From Candidatus Dadabacteria bacterium (GTDB lineage Bacteria; Desulfobacterota_D; UBA1144; Nemesobacterales; UBA2774): a stretch of 9,975 bases of DNA. The stretch is from contig SMWY01000001.1 of assembly GCA_004356555.1 (NCBI GenBank), forward strand, positions 1 through 9,975. Reading direction: 5' to 3'. The position numbers were made by a program, and so were the translations under genes. Each line of letters starts with the position of its first letter. The stretch's first letter is position 1. Positions 1-5,652 of this stretch are shown here, one piece after another. The notes under the pieces were generated by a model. That model did not search any database. It saw nothing but the letters and a program-made list of their open reading frames with translations, and was not told the DNA's origin.

Positions 1-630
1 AGAGGACTTTGCGGGGGTTTCAACAGCAGCCTGATCAGAAAGCTTGAGACATATTTAGTGACTGATACTAAGTCTTACGATGAAGTAATCTTTAGCTTCT
101 TGGGCAGAAGGGGTAGAGATCATTTCTCTAAGCAAGATTTGAGCGTCGCCGGTAGCTATATAGGGATTAATGAAAGGAACTATTCAGATATAGCAAAAGA
201 GGTAGCGGATGAGTTGACAAATGAATTTATAGAAGGCGATAGTGACGAAATAATATTAGTATATAACTACTTCAAATCCGTTTTGACTCAGGAAATAACT
301 TATGAAAAAGTTCTTCCTATAGAACTCGATTCTGATGCGGAGGGGGATTCCGGGCTTATAGACTATCTATATGAGCCCACGAGTAAGGAAGTGGTAGATA
401 AAGTTCTTCCAAAATATATAGAAGTCCGGATTCAAAGAGCAATTCAAGAATCATTGACTAGCGAGCATGCAGCGCGTATGACTGCAATGGAAAACGCTAC
501 AAATAATGCGGATGACGTTATCAACAACCTAACGATTGTATACAATAAATCAAGACAAGCCATGATTACAACCGAACTCATGGACATAGTGAACGGAACT
601 GAGGCATTAAGTAAAGGAGGCTCTGAGTAA
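1..630 (+). CDS. atpG: F1Fo ATP synthase gamma subunit, 5' end cut by window
   Basis: Gamma is the central rotor shaft of F1; its N- and C-terminal helices form a coiled coil inside the alpha3beta3 ring and couple proton flow to ATP synthesis. Frame 1 is open from base 1 and begins with the family motif RGLCGGFN (codons 1-8), which in complete proteins lies roughly 80 residues in, so about a quarter of the gene is outside the window. The GTG at 58 is therefore an internal valine, not the start. The C-terminal helix is canonical: an AARMTAMENAT block at about codons 157-167, then NNLTIVYNKSRQAMITTEL. The visible part is 209 codons. The stop at 628-630 is followed after one base by the atpD ATG, and the AAAGGAGG ribosome site for atpD (613-620) lies inside the last codons of this gene, so the two are translationally close-coupled. 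Identification is very secure. Confidence 0.97.
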   Translation, partial: RGLCGGFNSSLIRKLETYLVTDTKSYDEVIFSFLGRRGRDHFSKQDLSVAGSYIGINERNYSDIAKEVADELTNEFIEGDSDEIILVYNYFKSVLTQEITYEKVLPIELDSDAEGDSGLIDYLYEPTSKEVVDKVLPKYIEVRIQRAIQESLTSEHAARMTAMENATNNADDVINNLTIVYNKSRQAMITTELMDIVNGTEALSKGGSE

Positions 631-631
631 G

Positions 632-2056
632 ATGGACACAAGTACTAATAATAATATGGGTAAAGTTGTGCAGATTATGGGGCCCGTTATTGACGTCGAG
701 TTTAAGAATACAGAACTTCCCCCAATCTATACAGCACTAAAACTTACAAACCATCTCATTAGTGATAAGAAATGGAATCTAATAGTTGAAGTAGCGCAGC
801 AACTGGGAGGCAACCGGGTCCGCTGTATTGCTATGGATTCTACAGAGGGTATTAAAAGAGGAGAGGATGCACTTAATACAGGAGAAGGTATAACTGTTCC
901 TGTAGGGAGAGAATCCCTTGGTCGGATGGTAAATGTAGTAGGTGAACCGATTGATGAAGCCGGACCCGTAGCTACTAAACTGCGCTGGCCTATTCACCGC
1001 AAGGCCCCTAAGTTCGTTGAACAAAGTACGAAACTAGAGCTTTTTGAAACCGGTATTAAGGTTATTGACCTGATTGCCCCGTTTCTTAGGGGAGGGAAAA
1101 TCGGTCTTTTCGGCGGCGCCGGTGTGGGGAAAACGGTTCTTTTAATGGAACTTATTCATAACGTTGCTAAAGAATACGGTGGTGTTTCCGTTTTTGGAGG
1201 TGTTGGAGAAAGAACCCGTGAAGGAAACGATCTATGGAATGAAATGAAGGACTCAGGTGTTTTAGAAAATACCGGGCTGGTATTCGGACAGATGAATGAG
1301 CCCCCCGGTGCTAGAGCAAGAGTTGCGCTAACGGCGCTTACACTTGCCGAGTACTTCCGTGATGAAGAGGGTCAGGACGTACTTCTATTTATCGATAATA
1401 TATTTAGGTTTACCCAGGCAGGCTCTGAGGTGTCAGCACTTTTAGGAAGGATTCCTTCTGCTGTAGGTTATCAGCCGACTCTCGCTACTGACCTTGGAGA
1501 GCTGCAAGAGAGAATTACATCCACTGTTAAAGGTTCTATTACATCGGTACAGGCTATTTACGTTCCTGCTGATGACCTTACTGACCCAGCTCCTGCAACA
1601 ACATTTGCTCACCTAGACGGTACAATTGTTCTTTCACGTCAGTTGACTGAGCTTGGTATTTATCCCGCTGTGGATCCCCTTGATTCAACATCACGTATTC
1701 TTGATCCTCATATTGTAGGACAAGAGCACTATGAAATTGCACGTCAGGTACAGGAAGTTCTCCAGCGTTACAAACAGTTGCAAGAAATTATTGCTATTTT
1801 GGGTATGGATGAGCTTTCTGAGGAAGACAAACTGGTGGTAGCTAGAGCCAGAAAGGTCCAGAGATTCCTTTCTCAGCCGTTCTACGTTGCGGAGCAGTTC
1901 ACTGGAACACCTGGTACATATGTAGCTATTAAAGAGACAATCGAAGCCTTTAAAGAGATTATAGCAGGTAACATGGACGATATCCCTGAGCAGGCGTTTT
2001 ATATGGTTGGTAATCTCGAGCAAGTTCAGGAGAAGGCAAAAGGAATTATTTCATAA
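632..2056 (+). CDS. atpD: F1Fo ATP synthase beta subunit
   Basis: This is the catalytic nucleotide-binding subunit of F1, which makes ATP from ADP and phosphate at the membrane. It has 474 residues, normal for the family. Visible motifs are an N-terminal beta-barrel (about residues 10-85), Walker A GGAGVGKT at 161-168, GERTREGNDLW at 192-202 carrying the catalytic glutamate, Walker B LLFIDN at 251-256, the FRFTQAGSEVSALLGR loop at 258-273, and the DELSEED segment at 393-399 that contacts gamma. The start at 632 has AAAGGAGG ending 11 bases upstream. A second in-frame ATG at 656 (MGKVVQIMGPV) matches the usual family N-terminus, so the first eight residues could be an extension or a wrong start. 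The gene ends in TAA followed directly by a second in-frame TAA. It is preceded by atpG and followed after 87 bases by atpC. Confidence 0.98.
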   Translation: MDTSTNNNMGKVVQIMGPVIDVEFKNTELPPIYTALKLTNHLISDKKWNLIVEVAQQLGGNRVRCIAMDSTEGIKRGEDALNTGEGITVPVGRESLGRMVNVVGEPIDEAGPVATKLRWPIHRKAPKFVEQSTKLELFETGIKVIDLIAPFLRGGKIGLFGGAGVGKTVLLMELIHNVAKEYGGVSVFGGVGERTREGNDLWNEMKDSGVLENTGLVFGQMNEPPGARARVALTALTLAEYFRDEEGQDVLLFIDNIFRFTQAGSEVSALLGRIPSAVGYQPTLATDLGELQERITSTVKGSITSVQAIYVPADDLTDPAPATTFAHLDGTIVLSRQLTELGIYPAVDPLDSTSRILDPHIVGQEHYEIARQVQEVLQRYKQLQEIIAILGMDELSEEDKLVVARARKVQRFLSQPFYVAEQFTGTPGTYVAIKETIEAFKEIIAGNMDDIPEQAFYMVGNLEQVQEKAKGIIS

Positions 2057-2063
2057 TAAATGA

Positions 2064-2103
2064 AATTTGAGTGGAATTTAGCCCCTCAATTAAATATTTT
2101 TAT
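2064..2103 (+). terminator. Imperfect hairpin plus T-rich run between atpD and atpC
   Basis: AATTTGAGTGG (2064-2074) can pair with CCCCTCAATT (2082-2091), with one bulged T and one mismatch around a 7-base loop. It is followed by an A/T stretch containing TTTTT (2097-2101). The shape is that of a weak intrinsic terminator or attenuator, or an RNA processing site. It lies between a gene whose product is needed three times per F1 and one needed once. The stem is imperfect, so a regulatory role is inference only. Confidence 0.35.
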
Positions 2104-2143
2104 CAGCTTTAGCAAGTTAAGAATTTCGAGGAGAAAATGAAAA

Positions 2144-2404
2144 TTGGCTGACGGTATTCATTTGCAGGTAATTACACCAACTGACCTTGTTGTTGATGAG
2201 CAAGTTGACGAAGTTGTAGCTCCGGGTGAAATCGGAGAATTTGGCGTCCTCCCCGGTCACATCCCCTTTATAACAACCCTCCACACCGGTGAACTAAGGT
2301 ACAGAAAAGGCGGGGTTGAAACTAAGTTAATCATCGAGGGCGGGGTTGCCGACGTAAGAGACGATAAGGTAAATATTTTGACAGACGCCGTAAAAGATAA
2401 CTAA
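2144..2404 (+). CDS. atpC: F1Fo ATP synthase epsilon subunit, short form without C-terminal helices
   Basis: Epsilon sits at the foot of the gamma shaft and contacts the c-ring. In many bacteria its C-terminal helices also inhibit ATP hydrolysis. The 86 residues here cover the N-terminal beta-sandwich: IHLQVITP near the start, GEFGVLPGHIPF at 31-42, and GGVADVRDDKVNILTD at 66-81. The chain then stops (VKDN) where the two-helix domain of about 45 residues would begin, and the sequence after the stop gives no helical continuation in any frame. Short epsilons of this kind are known, for example in green sulfur bacteria. The start is TTG, 10 bases after GAGGAG (2128-2133). The nearby ATG at 2137 is in another frame, reads only four codons (stop at 2149-2151) and lies 3 bases from that site. 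The gene is last in the visible atp operon. Identity is secure; the start is fairly sure. Confidence 0.94.
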   Translation: MADGIHLQVITPTDLVVDEQVDEVVAPGEIGEFGVLPGHIPFITTLHTGELRYRKGGVETKLIIEGGVADVRDDKVNILTDAVKDN

Positions 2405-2473
2405 GTCATTATCCTTTCCATTCAACATAACAATATCCTTGTATCCCACAGAAAACTAGATATTCCCAACAAA

Positions 2474-2479
2474 TATAAT
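2474..2479 (+). promoter_or_regulatory. Possible -10 box upstream of the enoyl-CoA hydratase-like gene
   Basis: A perfect TATAAT lies 37 bases before the chosen ATG at 2517, in the 100-base gap after atpC. No good -35 hexamer is found 16-18 bases upstream (the position holds GAAAAC), and the gap is AT-rich, so a chance match is possible. If real, it would give this gene its own transcript separate from the atp operon. Confidence 0.3.
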
Positions 2480-2516
2480 ACAATAAAAGCTGTCCTACAT
2501 AATTATGGAGACATCT

Positions 2517-3314
2517 ATGCCCGTAACAAAAGAAACTTCTGAAACTTTGGTGCTTCGCAATGATGAGAACGGTATTTCTAATCTCACAATTAACAGGCCT
2601 GAAGCCTATAATTCGTTAACAATAGAGTGTATGGAATCGATTATGGATGAGCTTAAGGATATATCTCAGGATTCTTCAATAAAAGTCGTGATCCTCTCGG
2701 GCGCTGGAAAGGGATTCTGTGCTGGACATGATATGAAAGAACTACGGGCGAATCCGGAAAAATCGTTTTATGAAAAGACATTTAATACCAGTTCAAAAAT
2801 GATGATTTCAATTGTAAACTTCCCGAAGCCCGTTATAGCTAAAGTGCATGGAGTCGCTACGGCTGCGGGCTGCCAACTTGTTGCCTCATGTGATTTGGCT
2901 GTTGCCGAAGAGAACGCGAGGTTTGCTACACCCGGGGTGAATATAGGGCTTTTTTGTTCTACCCCAATGGTTGGTCTTTCTCGTAATGTAACTAGAAAGC
3001 ATGCTATGGAAATGTTATTGACAGGTGATTTTATCTCTGCAGAGAGAGCATATGAAATCGGCTTAATAAATCGTGTTGTACCGGAAGAAGAGTTAGACGA
3101 CTCCACTTTAGAATTGGCTCAGAAGATTGCATCCAAATCTCCATTAACTCTTAAAATTGGTAAGAAGGCTTTTTATGAGCAGCTGGATAAGGATTTAAAG
3201 AGCGCATATGAGTACTGCAGCAAAGTCATGGTTGAGAACATGATGGCCCGAGATGCTGAAGAAGGGATAGATGCGTTCTTGGAAAAAAGGGACCCGGTTT
3301 GGCGCGGAAAGTAG
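2517..3314 (+). CDS. Enoyl-CoA hydratase/isomerase-family protein, ECHDC3 type, lacking both catalytic Glu
   Basis: This is a crotonase-fold protein of 265 residues. The N-terminal region carries LTINRPEAYNSL (23-34), the oxyanion-hole strand GAGKGFCAGHDM (62-73) and the second oxyanion segment around ATAAGCQLVASCD (114-126). The trimerisation helices follow, and the C-terminus ends DPVWRGK. In rat mitochondrial hydratase the two acid/base residues are Glu144 and Glu164, 20 apart. The matching positions here are Gln120 and Gly140, so ordinary hydratase chemistry is doubtful. The run ATPGVNIGLFCSTP (137-150) and the AAGCQLVASCD block closely resemble the animal ECHDC3 protein and its bacterial relatives, as I remember them. 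The true substrate is not known to me. An ATG at 2505 adds four residues but has no ribosome site; the ATG at 2517 has GGAG 6 bases upstream. The gene stands alone between the atp operon and a strong terminator. Confidence 0.88.
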   Translation: MPVTKETSETLVLRNDENGISNLTINRPEAYNSLTIECMESIMDELKDISQDSSIKVVILSGAGKGFCAGHDMKELRANPEKSFYEKTFNTSSKMMISIVNFPKPVIAKVHGVATAAGCQLVASCDLAVAEENARFATPGVNIGLFCSTPMVGLSRNVTRKHAMEMLLTGDFISAERAYEIGLINRVVPEEELDDSTLELAQKIASKSPLTLKIGKKAFYEQLDKDLKSAYEYCSKVMVENMMARDAEEGIDAFLEKRDPVWRGK

Positions 3315-3496
3315 TTATTAAAAATTCAATGGTATTGCACGCTTTTCCTAAATAGTAATAAGTTCTAAACTGGGTTTACTAGTAATTTCGAACTGTAAGT
3401 TTAAGCCTCTTGTACCACTCCCCTTTTGTCAAGCTCGATATAAGTTGGAATTATGAATAATATAAAATGCCTTACTTAGCTTAGTAACCAAACAAG

Positions 3497-3540
3497 AAAG
3501 GGAGCCGCTTTTGTTAAGAGGGCTCCCTTTTATTTTTATC
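3497..3540 (+). terminator. Rho-independent terminator, probably bidirectional
   Basis: A perfect 10-bp stem, AAAGGGAGCC (3497-3506) with GGCTCCCTTT (3521-3530), has a 14-base loop that can add three more pairs (CTT/AAG). It is followed on the plus strand by TATTTTTATC and then TTTTTT. This would end the transcript from the hydratase-like gene. On the minus strand the same stem is followed by CTTGTTTGG, a weaker U-rich tail, so it may also end the short minus-strand unit to its right. Confidence 0.85.
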
Positions 3541-3613
3541 TTTTTTATATTTAATAGCCCGTTGGCTATTTATATTGTGAGTTTATATTCCAACTCGCCA
3601 GTTGTTTTAAGCA

Positions 3614-3658
3614 TCATATGTGAACTGGCTTGCAAGGCGGACTGTCACACATTGTCAT
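3614..3658 (-). CDS. Possible 14-residue peptide ORF with strong translation signals
   Basis: The minus strand reads MTMCDSPPCKPVHI and then TGA. GGAGG (3671-3667) lies 8 bases before the ATG, and a promoter with a perfect TATAAT lies just upstream, so the leader would be only about 15 bases. The peptide has two cysteines four residues apart, in CDSPPC, and no hydrophobic segment. Its last codons (CCA GTT) fall in the left arm of the first hairpin of the downstream RNA, so translation could affect folding there. It may be a leader or regulatory peptide, a small protein, or an accidental ORF inside a structured RNA. I do not recognise it, and no function is proposed. Confidence 0.35.
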   Translation of the reverse strand: MTMCDSPPCKPVHI

Positions 3659-3677
3659 TATTACTACCTCCACTAAT

Positions 3678-3718
3678 ATTATAGATAATTTTGGGGTCTC
3701 AGGCAAGTAGTTTTTTTT
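3678..3718 (-). promoter_or_regulatory. Sigma70-type promoter with A-tract, facing left
   Basis: On the minus strand there is an A8 tract (3718-3711), then four bases, TTGCCT (3706-3701; matches TTGACA at 4 of 6), a 17-base spacer and a perfect TATAAT (3683-3678). The predicted start is near 3671. Placement of an UP-like A-tract, -35, ideal spacer and -10 right before GGAGG and an ATG is unlikely to be chance alone, although the region is AT-rich. Confidence 0.55.
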
Positions 3719-3764
3719 GGGCGGAGAACCTAAGTCTTAATAAAAATAGACTGGATTTGTTTTT

Positions 3765-3795
3765 GTCATTCCCGAATGTCTTTATCGGGAATCCA
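3765..3795. repeat. Palindromic ATTCCCGA/TCGGGAAT repeat element
   Basis: A perfect 8-bp stem, ATTCCCGA (3768-3775) with TCGGGAAT (3785-3792), has a 9-base loop and is flanked by GTC on the left and CCA on the right. An alternative outer pairing, TGGATT (3752-3757) with AATCCA (3790-3795), also exists. GTCATTCCCG...CGGGAATCCA is the form of small palindromic repeats found in many bacterial genomes, including the neisserial dRS3 type. It lies 48 bases beyond the rplS stop and could help end that operon; on the plus strand it is followed by TTCTTTTTT. This is the only copy in the window. Confidence 0.6.
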
Positions 3796-3840
3796 TTCTT
3801 TTTTACAGCCTAAGTACTATCATCAAATACTGAAATAATG

Positions 3841-4296
3841 TTAATTGCCGTTAGTAGTGGGTTCTTCCTGAACTTCGGCTTCAAGTTCAGTCTCTGGGGT
3901 CACGTTATTTGCCTCATCCACAGTTTCAGCTTCAGAAGCGATATGCTCCAGTCTTGTTCTCTCTTTAATTCTACTAGCTTTTTTGGAAAGTCCTCTCAAA
4001 TAATAGAGTTTTGCCCTTCTTACCTTTCCTTGTCTCTTGACTTCAATCTTGTCAATGAGTGGGGAATGGAGCGGGAAAATTCTCTCAACACCTACTCCGT
4101 AAGAGATTTTTCTTACGATGAATGTCTCTCGTGCTCCGCCGTTCTTCTTTGCGATAACAACACCCTCAAAAACCTGAATTCTTTCCCTTTCACCCTCTTT
4201 GATTTTATAGTGCACAGCAACTGTATCGCCTGCGCGAAAATCAGGAAGGTCACTCCTCATCATAGTTTTTTCTATTTCATCAACGATATTCATCAT
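3841..4296 (-). CDS. rplS: 50S ribosomal protein L19 with acidic C-terminal tail
   Basis: L19 sits at the interface of the 30S and 50S subunits. The core (about residues 1-115) is canonical: DFRAGDTVAVHYKIKEG (19-35), QVFEGVVIAKKNGG (41-54), FIVRKISYGVGVERIFP (59-75) and the signature KVRRAKLYYLRGLSKKASRIKE (91-112). The remaining ~35 residues are glutamate-rich and look disordered; they exceed the usual length of about 115. Two ATG codons stand in tandem. GGGAG (4305-4301) is 4 bases from the first (4296) and 7 from the second (4293), so the second may be used. The gene begins 12 bases after the trmD stop and is last in the operon; rnhB, a common next gene, is absent here. Confidence 0.96.
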   Translation of the reverse strand: MMNIVDEIEKTMMRSDLPDFRAGDTVAVHYKIKEGERERIQVFEGVVIAKKNGGARETFIVRKISYGVGVERIFPLHSPLIDKIEVKRQGKVRRAKLYYLRGLSKKASRIKERTRLEHIASEAETVDEANNVTPETELEAEVQEEPTTNGN

Positions 4297-4308
4297 AATT
4301 CTCCCATA

Positions 4309-5610
4309 TTATATTTTACATGAAAATAATCTATCCAATATGATTGCGGCTGCGCTTCTTACAGAAAGATGGTTATAATTGGTATAACCACTAACCGGTT
4401 TTAAAGTATAATCTGCGCTTTCCATAATCTCTTTTGCTAAACCCCAACCTGTACCAAATAAGATTAAATAAGGTTTTTGTTCTCCAGAAAAAATTAATTC
4501 TCTTAAATCTCCAAACCCTATCATGTTATCTGTAGACCTGGCATCAGTAACAATTGTTAGGGGTTTCTCTCCTTCAATTTCTTCTATCTCCTGGGTTACA
4601 TCTTGAAGCGTATCTCTGAGCGCTACAAGATGAAGGGCTTCTGATCTCGATTTATTAAAAGACGCACCCTCGCCCGTTGTCCAATGTTTTAGTACACGAT
4701 TTACTAACTTTTGCTGTTCAAGATTGGGCTGCACAAGATAAAATTTTTCAATTCCGTACGAAACTGCCGATCTTGCTATATCGTGTACATCTAAATTGGT
4801 AAATGCTGTATTAATAATTTTAAGCTGATTATTGTATACGGGATAATGGATTAATGCAATATATGCTTTAAAAGAGGCAGGATCTGTTTCTTTGAGTTCT
4901 TTTACCAGGTCTATTTCCTCAGTTTTAAGTATGGCCTTATCGAGCATATCAGGCCTTTTTCTAAAAGTTCTTTTAATGCTTTCTTTTTTTCTCCACTCAT
5001 CAATCTCTTTATGGTTTCCTGAAAGGAGAACATCAGGAACCTTTTTCCCTTCAAATTCTTCTGGTCTAGTATACTGTGGGTATTCTAATAGGCCTTCGTT
5101 AAACGAATCGTTTTCAGGTGATAATTCGTTTCCTAAAACACCGGGAATAAATCTTGAAACGCTTTCTACTATAACCGAGGCTGCATTTTCTCCTCCCAAT
5201 AGCACATAATCCCCTATAGAGATCTCCTTATCTACATAAATTTCTCTTATTCTCTCATCTACTCCTTCGTACCTGCCGCATATAATTATTATTTGTTCAT
5301 AATATGCTAATTCTCTTGCAGTTTTGTCTGTGAACTTCTCACCATCAGGGGTTGTGAGTATGACAAGAGATTTTGCGTTTTTGCTCTTTACATCTTCTAT
5401 TGCAGCTGAGATAGGGGCAACCTTCATTAACATGCCTCCTCCTCCTCCGTATGGTGTGTCATCAACAGTTCTGTGCTTGTTATCGGTATAATCCCTAATA
5501 TCGTATGTATTAAGCTCTATGAGGCCTTTCTCCTGCGCTTTTTTTAATATCCCTATTGAGAAAGGTGATTCAAAAAATTCGGGGAATATGGTTAGGATAT
5601 CGTATCTCAT
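4309..5610 (-). CDS. trmD: Fused tRNA (m1G37) methyltransferase TrmD and TM1570-like SPOUT RNA methyltransferase
   Basis: The chain has 433 residues and two complete SPOUT (knotted SAM-binding) domains. Residues 1-245 are TrmD, which methylates G37 next to the anticodon and prevents +1 frameshifting. Seen here are MRYDILTIFPEFF at the start, YGGGGGMLMK (54-63), CGRYEGVDERI (111-121), ISIGDYVLLGGE (130-141), SRFIPGVLG (152-160) and ENDSF (166-170). Arg153 and Asp168 match the catalytic Arg154 and Asp169 of the E. coli enzyme. Residues 251-433 form a second domain of the PF09936 type (HYPVYNN at 255-261, TNLDVHDIARSA at 271-282, ILFGTGWGLAKE at 383-394, NHLSVRSAAAIILDRLF at 413-429), whose RNA target I cannot give. 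In Thermotoga this domain is a separate gene; fused forms occur, I believe, in Desulfovibrio. No clear ribosome site precedes the ATG; the gap to rimM is 42 bases. Confidence 0.95.
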   Translation of the reverse strand: MRYDILTIFPEFFESPFSIGILKKAQEKGLIELNTYDIRDYTDNKHRTVDDTPYGGGGGMLMKVAPISAAIEDVKSKNAKSLVILTTPDGEKFTDKTARELAYYEQIIIICGRYEGVDERIREIYVDKEISIGDYVLLGGENAASVIVESVSRFIPGVLGNELSPENDSFNEGLLEYPQYTRPEEFEGKKVPDVLLSGNHKEIDEWRKKESIKRTFRKRPDMLDKAILKTEEIDLVKELKETDPASFKAYIALIHYPVYNNQLKIINTAFTNLDVHDIARSAVSYGIEKFYLVQPNLEQQKLVNRVLKHWTTGEGASFNKSRSEALHLVALRDTLQDVTQEIEEIEGEKPLTIVTDARSTDNMIGFGDLRELIFSGEQKPYLILFGTGWGLAKEIMESADYTLKPVSGYTNYNHLSVRSAAAIILDRLFSCKI

Positions 5611-5652
5611 TTCTAATTAAGGTAAGAAAAAGTCTTTATTGGTTGCTAAGTG

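Larger units (their letters stand above)
3488..3671 (-). ncRNA. Candidate short structured transcript of about 180 nt
   Basis: On the minus strand, the start predicted from the promoter at 3678-3718 and the terminator stem at 3530-3497 define a transcript of about 180 nt. Within it four stem-loops follow one another: GCCAGTT/AACTGGC (3629-3597, 19-base loop), GAGTT/AACTC (3596-3579, directly abutting), AATAGCC/GGCTATT (3570-3553, 4-base loop), and the 10-bp terminator stem. The 5' part holds a 14-codon ORF with its own ribosome site. The 5' and 3' ends do not pair as in 6S RNA, and I recognise no known RNA family. Expression is inferred only from these signals. Confidence 0.35.
3315..3840. 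other. Intergenic region between convergent genes, rich in stem-loops
   Basis: No long protein-coding gene is supported in these 526 bases. From left to right they hold a 180-base 3' tail after the hydratase-like gene with a nested hairpin (AGTTC/GAACT at 3361-3394 around TAAAC/GTTTA). There are two palindromes with the same half-site: TTACT-AGTAA without spacer at 3376-3385, and TTACT-N6-AGTAA at 3472-3487. A strong terminator lies at 3497-3540, then three more hairpins at 3553-3570, 3579-3596 and 3597-3629. A minus-strand promoter with a 14-codon ORF occupies 3614-3718. A 5-bp hairpin (AGTCT/AGACT) spans 3733-3752, and a palindromic repeat spans 3765-3795. The plus-strand reading frame that runs through rplS from here is a shadow. 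Confidence 0.7.

Noticed and set aside
444..641. Minus-strand frame under atpG
   Set aside because: Antisense shadow of the conserved gamma C-terminus; no independent support.
3361..3415. Possible tRNA suggested by a TTCGAA stretch and nearby stems
   Set aside because: No acceptor stem, no matching T-stem around the TTCGAA and no CCA end; it does not fold as a cloverleaf.
3553..3570. AATAGCC-CGTT-GGCTATT as an independent terminator
   Set aside because: It has no U-run after the stem on either strand, so it is treated only as one stem of the structured region.
3488..3671. 6S RNA as identity of the short minus-strand unit
   Set aside because: The 5' and 3' ends do not form the long closing stem, and the hairpins are serial rather than one interrupted rod.
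3838..4323. A 161-codon plus-strand open frame across rplS
   Set aside because: It is antisense to a certain ribosomal protein gene; its translation is Ser/Phe/Cys-rich with no family likeness.
4892..5209. Open plus-strand frame within trmD
   Set aside because: Shadow of the trmD coding strand with no ribosome site or recognisable motif.
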